DNA of 64,000 nucleotides, taken from the NCBI GenBank assembly GCA_023634235.1, contig JAMKCF010000028.1:2536001-2600000 (forward strand), read 5' to 3'. The notes beneath the pieces were generated by a model. It was given only the letters and a program-made list of their open reading frames with translations, was not told the origin of the DNA and did not search any database. This document shows positions 1 to 11,490 of the stretch, piece by piece. The stretch is from Pisaster brevispinus (taxonomy: Eukaryota; Echinodermata; Asteroidea; Forcipulatida; Asteriidae). The position numbers were made by a program, and so were the translations under genes. Position 1 is the stretch's first letter. Every line of letters starts with the position of its first letter.

Positions 1-95
1 AATCAAAGTGCTGTTATATCCCACCAACTCCAACAGCTGTTTCTCCATTCCCTCTCCTTTCCAGCCAGAATAAAGTACAGAATAGAGCGCACCCA

Positions 96-165
96 GCTCA
101 CATATACACGTGGTGTTACCGCAAACCGAATATACATTTATACCTCACCATGCAAAGCCTCAACA
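96..165 (+). mobile_element. Terminal fragment of the foldback element
   Basis: The bases around GTGGTGTTACCGCAAACCGA, followed by an ATACATTTATAC tract and ATGCAAAGCC, match the right end and right flank of the foldback element at 56,515-56,585, and more weakly 42,895-42,925. Only this end is in the window; no left arm lies upstream within the 95 bases available. Confidence 0.6.
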
Positions 166-332
166 AGTTTATTGTTGAAATTTATTTGTTTATTTTTTTC
201 ATTTTCTCAAAAAGTTGACATTATTCAGCTGAAAGTTTCACTGGTGACTTTTATTGTTTCTTTCTTGATTTTTGCCTGTAAATCAGCACTATGTTGACCA
301 AAACCAAATGCACTCCTCTTGTTTCAAACCAG

Positions 333-539
333 GCTGCCCAGTGCTTCGAGAAGGTACTGAAAGCCCAACCAGGTAACTATGAGACCATGAAGATTCTTGG
401 GTCTCTCTATGTGACATCCAGTGATGAGACCAAGAGGGAGACTGCCAAGGGTCACCTCCAGAAGGTCGTCGATCAGTTCCCGGAAGATGTCGAGGCATGG
501 ATTGAGTTGGCTCAGATCTTGGAACTCACCGAAGTACCG
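333..539 (+). pseudogene. CTR9: CTR9 TPR exon (copy A, first exon seen)
   Basis: The exon lies between a CAG acceptor and a GTATGT donor and encodes about 69 residues of the CTR9 TPR superhelix, including [22 protein letters not shown] and [16 protein letters not shown]9 is the TPR scaffold of the nuclear Paf1 complex, which travels with RNA polymerase II and supports histone modification. By order in the family this is a middle N-terminal TPR exon, so earlier exons should lie to the left of the window. This exon alone has no break. It is called pseudogene because later exons of the same copy carry frameshifts and stops. Confidence 0.85.
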
Positions 540-651
540 GTATGTTCTTTCACATTTTTAAAAGTTGTTTTTGTCGTCTCGATCGAAGCAGTCCTGTGGC
601 TGTACATGGAATTGTGATCTCTCACCCAGTTACTTTGCGAGCACATGCACC

Positions 652-940
652 CTGCTAGGGCTCGAATTTTACACTGGACAACAGACCCAAGGCCAGTAGT
701 TTTGGTGTCGGGCCAGTAAACTTTTGGCTCGACAAGTCATGCAGTCTTGTGTTTTTTTATTTAATATTATTGAAGAATAATACCTCACTATGTAACATCT
801 TGACCCAAAAAGTAATATGTTCAAATGTTGACTTTGAGTCTGATAAAATACCTTTCAATTCTACTGAGTACTGACATCATGAACTATACTTAATACCCAT
901 GAAGACAAATAAAAATCAATCCTCTCTTACATGTCAATAG
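652..940. mobile_element. Degenerate copy of the CAGGGCTCGAA MITE
   Basis: In the intron after the first CTR9 exon, AGGGCTCGAATTTTACACTG, a 'gggccagtaaac' segment and a 'gtcttgtgttttt' segment match one end of the well-defined MITE at 60,928-61,272. The AT-rich remainder to about 940 resembles 8,990-9,110. No target duplication is visible. Confidence 0.55.
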
Positions 941-1199
941 CGCTTAAGTTCAAATAAATGCAGTTAACTTAAATGCACAGTAAAACTGGGTCAGGAAGGT
1001 TTTTCTTATTTTGATTCTGGTCTTGTAACAAAACATTCTGGTTCAGTAAAAATGTTGAGCCACAAGACGTGTACGTGGTCGTGTGGATTTTTCCCCCAAA
1101 GGGAGTGCGTGCACGTGCAGTAACTCTGTGAGAGCTCATAATTCTATGTACAGTCTCTAATGAGATTGGATACGCATTCCAGCACGTGCTCATTCTTCA

Positions 1200-1360
1200 T
1201 AAAGCCGTTAAGCAGAAAATTCTGCTTAGCAAATTTCTTTACTTAGTAAGAGATGAGCAGGGTACCAGTGGCAACAATATAAACTTAATGGAATGTTGGT
1301 TCGTAACCTGTTTCTGCTGAGCAAGTTTTTGTGATTACAGGTTATATGAAATTGGGCCTT
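1200..1360. repeat. Palindromic 'gcttagca ... tgaaattgggc' MITE-like repeat
   Basis: A pairing 'aagcagaa/ttctgctt' core and a terminal 'atgaaattgggcc' identify a short element family also seen at 21,784-21,961, 22,106-22,218, 29,930-30,093 and 58,069-58,318. Copies typically begin with GCCCAATTTC and end with its reverse complement. Confidence 0.6.
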
Positions 1361-1589
1361 GGTCTGTTGAGCTGCTGGAACATTCAATGATCTGGTTAAT
1401 CAGAATGTTCTGGGGGTCTAATGGATTTCGGGCTCTGTGCCAACGGAAACATTCTTCAAAGCCAAAAACATACCCGACTTTTGAGATGCTCCCGTAACAG
1501 TTCTTTTTCTTCAGAATCATTCCAACAGATCTGTAATGACTATTCACAAATATTGGCTTGTTTTTGTTTTCTTTTGTAACATGTTTTAG

Positions 1590-1718
1590 GGAGTCCTGAC
1601 TGCTTATGGCACAGCAACTCGTATTCTTAAACAAAAGGTCCAGGCAGATGCCCTACCAGAAATTCTGAACAACGTTGGAGCTTTGCATTTTCGTCTTGGC
1701 AACCAGCCAGAGGCAAAG
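1590..1718 (+). pseudogene. CTR9: CTR9 TPR exon 2 of copy A
   Basis: The exon is 129 nt (43 codons) between TTTTAG and GTAGGA. It reads in phase with the previous exon, so the junction gives [15 protein letters not shown]. It continues with [20 protein letters not shown], very close to the conserved CTR9 TPR sequence. No stop or frameshift is present. It shows that the copy arose with introns (a DNA-level duplicate, not a retrocopy). Confidence 0.85.
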
Positions 1719-2034
1719 GTAGGAAGAAAAAGCGGTAGATCTTCATCATGCTGCTGCCATCTTGGTCATGTTCCCTGTATCCAATAACATTAATGGAATG
1801 TGCTATGCATCGTGCATAAAGGAACCAGACTATTTCTCCTTCCAGCCTTGGTTTGGTGTTCTTGATATGAATGGGAGACACATCAAGATGGCCGCATTTT
1901 GACAAAGGTCTATTTGGCTTGGAATTTTTGTATTAAATTCCTTGATATACATCCTGAATCTGACTCTGAATTATATAGTCTGCAACGCATCCTAATGGAA
2001 ACATCACACCAACTTTTGTGAAGAAGACAATCAA

Positions 2035-2190
2035 GAAGTTTCAGTTGTAGAAGTGGGATGAAAACCCACGTTGTCGGGCGGGGACTGAAAACCCAATCCA
2101 CATGCAAGGCTTTGGTCCGGGAATCAAATTGGGATCCACAGAGGTGAAAGACAGGGAAGAAACCACTGAGCCCATCCTGACTGCCCTTTA
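2035..2190 (-). mobile_element. tRNA-derived SINE
   Basis: Read on the minus strand, a 'gggctcagtggtt' A-box-like segment near 2,175 is followed by a 'gattcccgg' B-box-like segment near 2,120, then a non-tRNA body with 'gtgggttttca'. The spacing suits a degraded tRNA-derived SINE lying in the CTR9 intron. It has no intact cloverleaf. Confidence 0.5.
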
Positions 2191-2360
2191 CATTAATATT
2201 GAAAAAATGTAAAACTTGGAGCGAACCAACCTTCAAAAGTTTCAACCCATTTCATGTTTTTTTCTTGTGGGCGTATTTCATCTAAGGACTTCCTTTCTTT
2301 CGAAACACAAAGATGTTGTCAATCTGTCCTTTTTCAAATCTGATTCTTGTTCTCCTGTAG

Positions 2361-2544
2361 TGCTACTACGAAGCCTCTCTCAAGCGTGCCATTTTGAGGC
2401 GGAGCATGATGATACGTACTACGGCGCCATCTCAGTCTTGATGTCTTACAACCTCGCTTGGTCTCTTTGAGAGCATGTTTAAATTCGACAAGGCTGAGAA
2501 ATTCTATAAAGACGTCCTGAGAAAGCATCCTAACTACGTTGATT
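2361..2544 (+). pseudogene. CTR9: CTR9 exon 3 of copy A, two frameshifts
   Basis: The exon runs from TGTAG to GTGAGT. It starts in frame with CYYEASLKRA, then loses a base before 'gaggcggagcat' and continues in another frame with [21 protein letters not shown]. After 'aacctcgct' an extra base shifts the frame again before [20 protein letters not shown] and HPNYVD. The last codon is split so that the next exon completes a Cys. Two opposite single-base indels inside a strongly conserved TPR exon are either decay or local sequence error; the neighbouring exons favour decay. Confidence 0.8.
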
Positions 2545-2689
2545 GTGAGTTGGTCTTGGTGCCGGGGGGTGGGGGGTGCGGAAATACTGTAAAGGGACAC
2601 GATTAGAAACAAAAAGTTGTAAATTACTTCCTCTTTTTTTTGGTGGGGAGATGAAACAGGTGGGTGAATTTAAAATACTATTCCTGAGT

Positions 2690-3365
2690 CAGCTTATAGA
2701 AGGTTAACGATTGTTGATTGATTATTGACTTTTGTTTATTATTAAATATTGATTATTAGGTGGTTATATATTGATTATACACTATTGAGTTGTCACAGAT
2801 TGAGTATTGATTACTTTAACATTGCAGCTCGAACTTGATTACTTTATTATTGATTACGGAATGAATTGAAAAGGACTATTCCAATAGTCAGCTCATGGAA
2901 TGTTAATAATTGCTTAATCATTTGTTATTGACTATTGCTAATTACAGGTGATGTTCTTCCTACTTTAATCTGATTTCCAGTTGTTTTGCCCCCAGAAAAA
3001 TCAGCAAAACTATTATTAAGTAGCCTGAACAAAATTCTACAAGCCTAAACATGTACTGTATGTAGGTCAGCCCTTGTACTACTCAAAATTGCCCTGCTTT
3101 TTTCCAAGCATCAAGTTTTATGCCTCTATTTATTTTCAATTATTGCGTGGTTATGTATTGATTATAGGTTGTTGAGTAGTTACACATTGATTTAGATCAC
3201 ATTAACTTAGCAGCTCTCACTTGATCATTTGGTTATTGACTATTGAGTATTGAAAATCAACTATTGATTACTATTGACTTGCCACACAACCTAAGCAATG
3301 AACATAACTGCAAGTCTCACTTGTTCATTGATTATTGCTAATTAGAAATTGATTATCATCGAACA
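2690..3365. repeat. ATTGATTATT-rich degenerate tandem DNA
   Basis: The intron between two CTR9 exons is dominated by variants of ATTGATTATTGA in two stretches, about 2,690-2,940 and 3,140-3,360, separated by ordinary AT-rich sequence. There is no fixed long unit; it looks like an old slippage-generated array. Confidence 0.6.
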
Positions 3366-3385
3366 GATGAATATTTTCTTTTTAG

Positions 3386-3483
3386 GCCACTTGCGTCTGG
3401 GCTGCGTGGCTCGGGATCCGGGACAGATCTAGGCATACTAGGAGACATCTGATTGGTTCAAAGAAGCTCTGCAAATCAACCAG
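3386..3483 (+). pseudogene. CTR9: CTR9 exon 4 of copy A, two in-frame stops
   Basis: The exon lies between TTTTAG and GTATTG and encodes HLRLGCVARDPGQI, then TAG, two codons, TAG again, and then SDWFKEALQINQ. Both flanks are good CTR9 TPR sequence and share one reading frame, so the two stops replace and slightly expand the segment before SDWF. Taken at face value this copy cannot make full-length CTR9. Confidence 0.85.
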
Positions 3484-4552
<1,069 letters not shown>

Positions 4553-4564
4553 GTACAACGAGTT

Positions 4565-4740
4565 TGGATATAAAGGGTGTAAGTGGGTATGTTATTGGTG
4601 TTAGTAGGAATATGATGGGTGTAAGTGGGAATTGCATGGGTGTTTCTGGAAATGTTGTGGTCAAGTCGGTATGTTTTGGGTGTTAGAAAGATTGTTACGG
4701 GCGTAAGTGGGTGTGTCATGGGTTTCAGTAGGAAAGGGTG
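4565..4740. repeat. GGGTGTAAGTGGG minisatellite
   Basis: Imperfect tandem copies of a GGGTGTAAGTGGG(T/A)AT-like unit follow the previous exon, some decayed to 'gggtgttagtagg'. Weaker copies continue to about 4,980. Unit length varies from about 24 to 35 bases. Confidence 0.6.
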
Positions 4741-4997
4741 GACCAGATTTTAGTACCAGAGAGGATTATTGCTACAACTACATGACGGTGTTTGGGTTCA
4801 TTTGGGTGATAATTGGGTGTTTTAAGGAGTTGTATCATATGGACAGGGATTTCAAATCTGGAATGTTTTATAATTGCATTTGAGGGATTTTGTGGGTACA
4901 ACTGGAAGCTTTATTTGTGTTTATGGCAATAGTATTTGTGGGGCAGGGTTTAAAACAGGAACAACTGGGTATAACTGGGTATCATCCTGACATTAAA

Positions 4998-5135
4998 CGT
5001 CACCAGGACAGAGCCCTGGCCATGTACAAACAAGTATTACGCAACGATGGCCGCAACCTGTTTGCAGCCAATGGAATTGGTGCAATTTTTGCAATGAAGG
5101 ACTACATCCGAGAATCTAAGGACGTCTTCTCTCAG
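4998..5135 (+). pseudogene. CTR9: CTR9 exon 6 of copy A, acceptor AG missing
   Basis: [36 protein letters not shown] and ESKDVFSQ are typical CTR9 and run to a good GTGAGT donor. At the 5' end, where the family places the exon boundary, the sequence reads 'cattaaacgtcac' with no AG dinucleotide, so the 3' splice site looks lost. The open frame itself is intact. Confidence 0.82.
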
Positions 5136-5660
5136 GTGAGTGGGCAACTTATAATAATAATAATAATACTTTATTCAGGCAAATCACAATACATACAAAA
5201 TATTAAAAATATGAAAACCACCCCTATCCCAATATATGGCATGGATTGAAATCAACTGAAAAAACAAACGATAAAAAAAAAACCAAAACAAGGCAAAGAG
5301 AGAACACAAAAAGGGGCCACAAAAACAAAGGAAAAAGAAACTGGACAACAAACCAGGGAGCAACAGACAGGACAAAAGATGGGCTGCCTAGGAAAAAGAC
5401 AAAAGTGAAATAAAACACTCACCAAAGGGGTGTGTCACTCCAACTTCAATGGATTCTGGACTGGCTAGTTGATGCACCTGATAATTTATATATAAACCCC
5501 CAACTCCCTTCAGAGATTTACCGCTCACCTCTCAAAAATGGCCCAGGTTCGATTCCCGACTAAGGCCATAGGTGAGTAGAGTTGTACGTTGGTTCCTTCT
5601 ATGCCACAAGAATTTTTCTCTGGTTGTCCTGGGGGGGGGGGTTGCAGCTGGTCTTCTGTT

Positions 5661-6302
5661 CAGATGGTAAGAAAACCTCACCTTGTCTCGTTTATTAACA
5701 TCTCTGGTCGGAGATACATGTAGTTAGTGCATGGCAAAAAAAATAATGCTGGCTTTATCCACGTCACATTTGGAAAAAAAGCGCGTGCTGATTATTGCGT
5801 CACTAAAAATTGGCTTCCCATTTGCATTGGCAAGAAGTATGAACTGGGCTTTACAAGGGAAAAACAGACAAAGGAAGAAAGATGTAATAATTATTGTGTT
5901 AAGAGAACGACAACATTTTGTTCCTGTGTTTTTTATCATCATTTTTAATGGTTGCAGCTGGTCTTCTTTCTAATGTTAGCTAAATATTATTTTTTTATGT
6001 GTTTATTGTAGAATCAAACAATAGAAACAATATATCAGCGCTGTTCAGATGGTAAGAAAACCTCACCTTGTCTCGTTTATTAACATCTCTGGTCGGAGAT
6101 ACATGAAGTTAGTGCATGGCAAAAAAAATAATGCTGGCTTTATCCACGTCACATTTGGAAAAAAAGCGCGTACTGATTATTGCGTCACTAAAAATTGGCT
6201 TCGCATTTGCATTGGCAAGAAGTATGAACCGGGCTTTACAAGGGAAAAACAGACAAAGGAAGAAAGATGTAATAATTATTGTGTTAAGAGAACGACAACA
6301 TT
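5661..6302 (+). repeat. Near-identical tandem duplication, 385-bp offset
   Basis: The block 5,661-5,917 recurs at 6,046-6,302, starting CAGATGGTAAGAAAACCTCA in both, with only a handful of substitutions by eye. The intervening 5,918-6,045 recurs partly at 8,100-8,215. The short ORFs here are the same repeat read twice and are not genes. The second unit ends abruptly where a tRNA-derived SINE begins. Confidence 0.85.
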
Positions 6303-6303
6303 A

Positions 6304-6420
6304 GGGGCTAGGTAGCTCAGTTTGTAGACGAGGGTAGAGCGCCAGCACATTCATCTGGAGGTGGCAGGTTCAAAATCCAGCTCTAATCAATTTTTCTTTG
6401 TTCAACCCCAAATAATTGTT
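6304..6420 (+). mobile_element. tRNA-derived SINE, degenerate
   Basis: 'ggtagctcagtttgtaga' (A-box region) and 'ggcaggttcaaaatcc' (B-box region) precede the family's diagnostic tail 'caatttttctttgttcaa(c/a)cc'. The same tail follows tRNA-like heads at 21,082, 27,600 and 28,820. The variable spacing and an expanded D-loop argue against a functional tRNA. Confidence 0.75.
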
Positions 6421-6461
6421 TATTTACTCAGTCAGTTTCCCTTGTGGTATATAACTTCACG

Positions 6462-6532
6462 TACTGACGTACCTAGCTAGAGTGTACCCCAAAGCTGGAA
6501 AGCTCAAGGAATGCAAACAATCTCTACTCAAG
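6462..6532 (+). pseudogene. CTR9: CTR9 exon 7 of copy A (partial)
   Basis: TYLARVYPKAGKLKECKQSL followed by LK and a GTAACG donor matches the CTR9 segment of a TPR helix pair that lies after the previous exon. The codons for the preceding helix (about 45 residues) are absent. A SINE ends about 45 bases upstream, so the 5' part of this coding stretch was probably lost or displaced. Confidence 0.7.
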
Positions 6533-6607
6533 GTAACGTCATTTATTTTAATTCGTCAATTTTGAATGAATTTTTGTGAGACATTTCTTTCCCTGACCTA
6601 TTTATCA

Positions 6608-7790
6608 GGGATGAGAAAGTTCAACCTGTTATCTGATTTCAGACTTTCTTAAGTCTGCCTGCTAAACTAAATGCTGTATTTTTCTCCAAATAAAAACGAG
6701 TCAGCCTCCTTGATCTTATTCTCTAGCACTGAGGATACTGTTCCCAAAAGCTCCATGGACCCCGTTTACACTAGATCCAGAAAGGTGGATCAGACCCAGG
6801 TCTGATCCGGCAGTGTGGATTAACGGCTAGTGTAAAGGCAAAAAAGCAGGATCAGACCCGGTTCAAGATCTGGCAATTTTAATCCACCTTTCGAGGAGGG
6901 TTGTATCTGGCAATTGGTGGATCAGATCCGGCAAAGTGGATTCCAAATACAAGTGTAAACGCAAAAGGGGATCAGACACCGCAATTCGATGTGGTCATTT
7001 CCGGTTTCGCTACGAATGGCGCGCTTTTTGCTTGTGCTTTGGTGGGTTATCCGTCGCTGGTTATATTTGTGTGTGTGTGTGCTGTGTGCACAAGGGCTCA
7101 TATTCGGAACCTTATGGAGACCAAGGACAAAACCAAAAAGGGAAAACAAAAGGTCTCCACATGGAAATTCTTAAGACCGGGGTGCTCCACAAGGAAATTT
7201 GTGTACAAAGTCTACGGGAAACTGTTAAGTGCAGGGACAAAGGAAAGAACAAAAGAATGCTCCACAAGGATGCATTTTTGAGAATGTGTGGACTGTGCAT
7301 GTGTGAAACATTTTGTTGTTTTCAGCGTCCTTATACATCAGCGTTACGTTCGGAGCTTGCCTTGTTGGTGTATTTTGTTAATTTCCATCTACAAAATATT
7401 TCTACCTGCATGGTCGTTATCCGTATCATTTGCTGTACTGTATTTTCTGCATTCTACCTTCGCATTGATAATATTTCTAGAAGTGGCGCGCTGTAATTGT
7501 GACCTTTGATCTTTGCCATGTAACCCTTGAGCTCTTAGCGAGGAGCGCTGACGTCGTGACCAATATACATCTGGCTCAAAAGTGGGATCGGAGCCGGATC
7601 AAGTGCTGGTGTAAACGCGACACAGGATCTTGATCTGCCGGATCTCAATCCACCTTTCTGGATCTAGTGTAAACGCGGTGTTGGAATCTATAACTCCAGG
7701 TGTTACCAAAAGATGGAAATGCCACCCTTTCAATGTACCTCCTAAGATCTGGATCCCAGTTTCAGACTTTTTTTGTCAGCATTGACTCTC
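6608..7790 (+). repeat. Dispersed repeat split by a younger TIR element
   Basis: 6,608-6,758 ('cagggatgagaaa', 'ctctagcactgagg', 'aaaagctcc') and 7,684-7,790 ('cctcctaagatctgg', 'cagtttcagac') together match one repeat at 63,398-63,960, where the same landmarks occur in the same order. The 0.9-kb TIR element lies exactly between the two halves. Confidence 0.65.
6760..7682. mobile_element. DNA transposon-like element with about 30-bp TIRs
   Basis: The left end CGTTTACACTAGATCCAGAA and the right end, its reverse complement starting near 7,652, form long terminal inverted repeats. Subterminal regions carry several 'ggtggatcagacc'-type repeats in both orientations. No transposase motif is visible: the open frames inside are low-complexity. 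TGGA occurs just outside both ends and may be the target duplication. Confidence 0.75.
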
Positions 7791-8099
7791 ACCCCTGATT
7801 TATATTTTATTATATTTTGGGTAATTTTTTTGTTTACACTCGCATGTTTACCAAAATTCCTCAAAATATATTTCATTCCATAGTTTTAACTTCTGATAAT
7901 TTACTTTGTTTTAGTTGCTCATAATTATGCTCCTGGTTTAATGTGTGTGGAGGGATTGATCTTCATTGAGTTAATGTTTCTGTTTCTATTTTACATTCCT
8001 CAAAGTGTACATTATAGCATGAATGATGTCATTCCCACTCGTCTTGGAAGTGGTTTCGTGCACATGATTGCAGTTATATGCGTATTTTTAGTTAAAGGG

Positions 8100-8215
8100 G
8101 CTCACCTGTTCCTGTGTTTTTTATCATCATTTTTAATGGTTGCAGCTGGTCTTCTTTCTAATGTTAGCTAAATATTATTTTGTATGTGTTTATTGTAGAA
8201 TCTTAACTGTAGGAT
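8100..8215 (+). repeat. Third partial copy of the 5.9-6.0 kb repeat
   Basis: 'ttcctgtgttttttatcatc' through 'gtttattgtagaatc' matches 5,918-6,013 almost base for base, placing a copy of the inter-unit segment about 2.2 kb downstream. Confidence 0.8.
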
Positions 8216-8499
8216 ATTTTACAACATAACCTTTCGCGAAAGCGGACCAATCAGGTGCCGATTTAGGCTCCATTGATGCATGCCACTCATGTACTGTACA
8301 CCGTGGCTGTCAACTGGCTGTGTGTGTGTCACGGCTGGCCGATTGGTTTAAGGTGATCGCAATGCAGCGGTTTTGCGTGTCAGCAAGCTTCCCAACACGG
8401 CTACTCGTTTGAGTGAGGCCTGGCGGAAGAAAGTCTGTGTCGAAGGAAACTTGTATCCGAGCTGGGATCGAAGTTGCGTTCGTCCAGGATTTTTCAATT

Positions 8500-8960
8500 T
8501 TTGACAGGGCGGTTAATTATTATGGCAGGGCGGCCAATTCTTTGGCAGGGCGGCCTGAAATTTAAGGAGGGCGGCCCACCCTCCCAAGACCCGTCGGGTG
8601 GTCTAGGAAGTGGCCCGCGTGTTTCCAGATGGACCATCAGTTCAGGGAGTAATGCGCCGGCCAATCACTTAAAAAAAGGAAATAGGCCCACTTGACTGCA
8701 GATCATTCTTATTAACGATTTCAATAACGATCGATGGTGTTAACTTCAATAGATTTTGACTTCATTGCAATGCAACTCGCACTTTGTGGCGATGTACAAT
8801 GACTGATGTACCGCCCGCCAGTCACTGTACATCTCCACAAAGGACCGTAAACACGCACGGCTCCTCTGTGTAAGCAGTCGCCACTGCGGCTTATACGCTG
8901 GGCGGCTTATACACTGAAACTGACAGTTGTTTTGACAATTTCTGGGTATTGCGGCTTATA
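8500..8960. repeat. GC-rich patch with short repeats and a 24-bp hairpin
   Basis: 8,504-8,575 holds four 'agggcggcc/t' motifs spaced 17-25 bases apart. 8,782-8,805 and 8,819-8,842 are arms of a hairpin (22 of 24 positions pair, 13-base loop). 'gcggcttataca/c' occurs three times at 8,885-8,960. The patch has clearly higher G+C than its surroundings and no convincing ORF. Confidence 0.65.
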
Positions 8961-8989
8961 CACCGGGCAGCTAATATGCCGAAGATTAC

Positions 8990-9985
8990 GGTAATATACA
9001 AATTGAAGTTCAAATGTTAACTTTTGAGTCTGATAAATATCTTTCAATTCTGTTGAGTGAGGAAACACTCTCGTCCATAATACAAATGAGATAAATCTTC
9101 TCTAATATGCCAATATTTTGATGCGATTCTATTTTAAATGAGTCATGTTTTTGCACGGTCACGCTAAACTCTATACAGTTAGATATATAAAAAAATCAAA
9201 GAAGAATGACAGAGGACCGGTTGCTTTTTGACTCGATGCCTCTTTTGCAGGTTACCATACTTGAGTGCGTAGAATGGATCGGCCTCGGACCTAATTAAAA
9301 TTTTAACTATGGCTAATTTATCCAGTCTCCATGAGTAATCTTTTTCCAGTAGTCTGTTCAGTATCATTTGAAACCATAATTCTGCCAAATTTTTGACCCA
9401 ATCTTGAAATTTTGACCATGACAGCATGGTCGATTTTGTTGGTTTTTCAGACCAAAAAATAAAACTCACAAATTTCTCAATATATCTCAAACTATTGCTA
9501 ATTTACCCAGTCCGCTCAAGTCTTCAGTAGTCTGTTCTGTATCATTTGAAACCATAAAATTGCCCCAAAATTATGAAATTTTGACACTGCATGGTTGATT
9601 TTATTGGTTTTTCAGACCAAAAAATAAAACTCACAAATTTCTCAATATATCTCAAACATCTGCACCTTTACCCAGTGTGCAGAAAAAGATCAAAATGAGA
9701 AAAGACCATACACTATTAAATAGAAAGATGTTAAATTTTAACATCTTTTTATTTAAAGAAGCACTAAGAAAAGATTTACCTCATTCGTATCTGTGAGTAT
9801 ACTCATCAAAATTGAAAGATATTCACCCGACTCAAAGTCAACCTTTCTTTTTACATTTATAAGTCTCCATTATGAGGTATTATTGTTCAATTTCAAAACA
9901 CTAGACCACACTGGACTTGTCTGGTCATTAGTTTACTGGCCGGCTCAAATATCACTGGTCTCGGGCCAGCGGCCCACTGTAAATT
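8990..9985. mobile_element. MITE halves flanking inverted satellite units
   Basis: 8,990-9,110 resembles an internal part of the CAGGGCTCGAA MITE family, and 9,700-9,985 matches its other half, including 'ggtcattagtttactggcc' and 'tcgggccag'. Between them, about 9,260-9,690 holds two units of the 188-bp satellite on the minus strand ('gaccatgacagcatggtc', 'accaaaaaataaaactcac'). Confidence 0.6.
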
Positions 9986-10359
9986 TTGAATTTAGGTTCT
10001 GTCGTAGTTTGTCAATTGTTATTTAAGTACTGATATTCCACCACATGCGAAATTCCAAACCAACTACAGAAGTACTCATTTTTAACAAAGATGGATCTCA
10101 ACACTGTAATATGGCAGCTCATCAAATGGTGCGATGAGTGGCTGGAGCGATGGGCCGTCATGTGGCTGACTCTGATCCTTTATGTAAAACTTGTACTAAA
10201 AATATGTTTGCGTTTAAATATGTAAAAGTATTTTTTGTACTTGTTGTCCCTTTTGTTACTTGTCGGCTGTATTGCTTATGTAAACTGCTATTTTTCAAGG
10301 CCATTTTAATTTCCTTTGAGGGATAACAAGGTTTGAATCTAATCTATTCTAATCTTTAC

Positions 10360-10626
10360 CTCCCCCTGGGTGATTTGGTCTCGGCCAACATCGTAGATGC
10401 CCTGCGGACCAAGTACAGCACCCTCCTGCGAATCCACCGACCACCGACCCCGCAGAGACAGGTCAGACACCAAACACCCAGGGGCAGGTCCTTCTGGCGT
10501 TGATCAGCGTAGCCTTTGCCAAGGTTGAGGCCAGCATTGCTGAGTTTGTACTCAAGATGGAGCAGTTGGTAGTGCCGACACAGTGGCAGAAAGTGGACGT
10601 GATCCAAGAAGCTAAAGGCTTGCAGG
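10360..10626 (+). CDS. Candidate exon(s), unassigned
   Basis: From about 10,462 an open frame reads QTPNTQGQVLLALISVAFAK, VEASIAEFVLKMEQL and VPTQWQKVDVIQEAKGLQ, ending at a GTAAAG donor. Upstream, in a different frame, LGDLVSANIVDALRTKYSTL precedes a CAG/GTCAGA site usable as donor or acceptor. The amphipathic helical character and the good donor support coding origin, but I do not recognise the family. It could belong to an exon set with 12,394-12,494. Confidence 0.35.
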
Positions 10627-11396
10627 TAAAGATTTGAATGTAAAGAACTTTACTAAAAAGTGGAAGACCCCTTCCTAAAAAGGAGGCCTGCAACCACGCA
10701 ATTAAGTCTGTGTGCTTACAGTTACTTTTGTATTAGTGTAACTGTTTTTGAACTGTTTGGTTACCAGAAACAAAATTCAGAGTTTAAAGAATATTGGTTG
10801 ATAAAAAAAATGGCTTCTTCATCACAGCAATTTGATGGCGAGCAATTCAGCCCTCCCCTCCCCCCTTCTTCAATAAAAACACACCAACAAAACAAAAACA
10901 CACCAACAAAAGAAAAATGTTTAGCTACTCTTGAGCTACGCAGTGGTGTTTTCTTTTCTTTCTTTCTTTCTTTCTAGCCTATTTCACTGCAGGAGGAAAG
11001 CCTCTTCACCAATTCTCCATGTCACTCTGTCCTGAGCGTCTGTTGACATGCGATGCCCTTACATGTTTCTAGTTCATCCCTCCATCTTCTGTTTTTATCC
11101 CCCTCTTTTTCAGGTTTGGTTTCTGGAGTCCATTTGGTTGTTTAGCATGTCCAGCTTTTGTCATACCTCCTTGTTTGGTGACCTGCCCCTCTCCACTTCT
11201 TTTATTTAATGGTCTTAATAATATTCTGCACTCTTGATTTCATTCTTAAGTCCTCATTTGTCACCCTGTCTTTCATTGTTACTCCTTTCATTATTTTTTC
11301 CGTAGCCCTCTCTGTCACCCTCAGTTTTAGTGGTATTTTACAGACAGTCAAATTGACCCAATTCACCAGACGTCATAATAATCATCTTGCTTGTGC

Positions 11397-11490
11397 CATT
11401 TTGGGAGTCCCTGTATGTTTATACAGTGTAGTGTGCATTTAAGGCACACTTACTACAATTTGGACGTGCATTTTGACTCCCAAAATGGTG
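11397..11490. mobile_element. Short palindromic element, CCATTTTGGGAGTC ends
   Basis: CCATTTTGGGAGTC on the left and GACTCCCAAAATGG on the right are perfect inverted repeats around about 60 bases. The flank 'gagcatggc' and the downstream 'gtgacattggtg(c/t)aaggggtca' recur at 22,019-22,065, where the same element carries an insertion. Confidence 0.7.

Noticed and set aside
6936..7496. A 186-residue + strand frame
   Set aside because: Lies inside the TIR element, has no motif, Cys-rich low-complexity composition, and overlaps other open frames in the same place.
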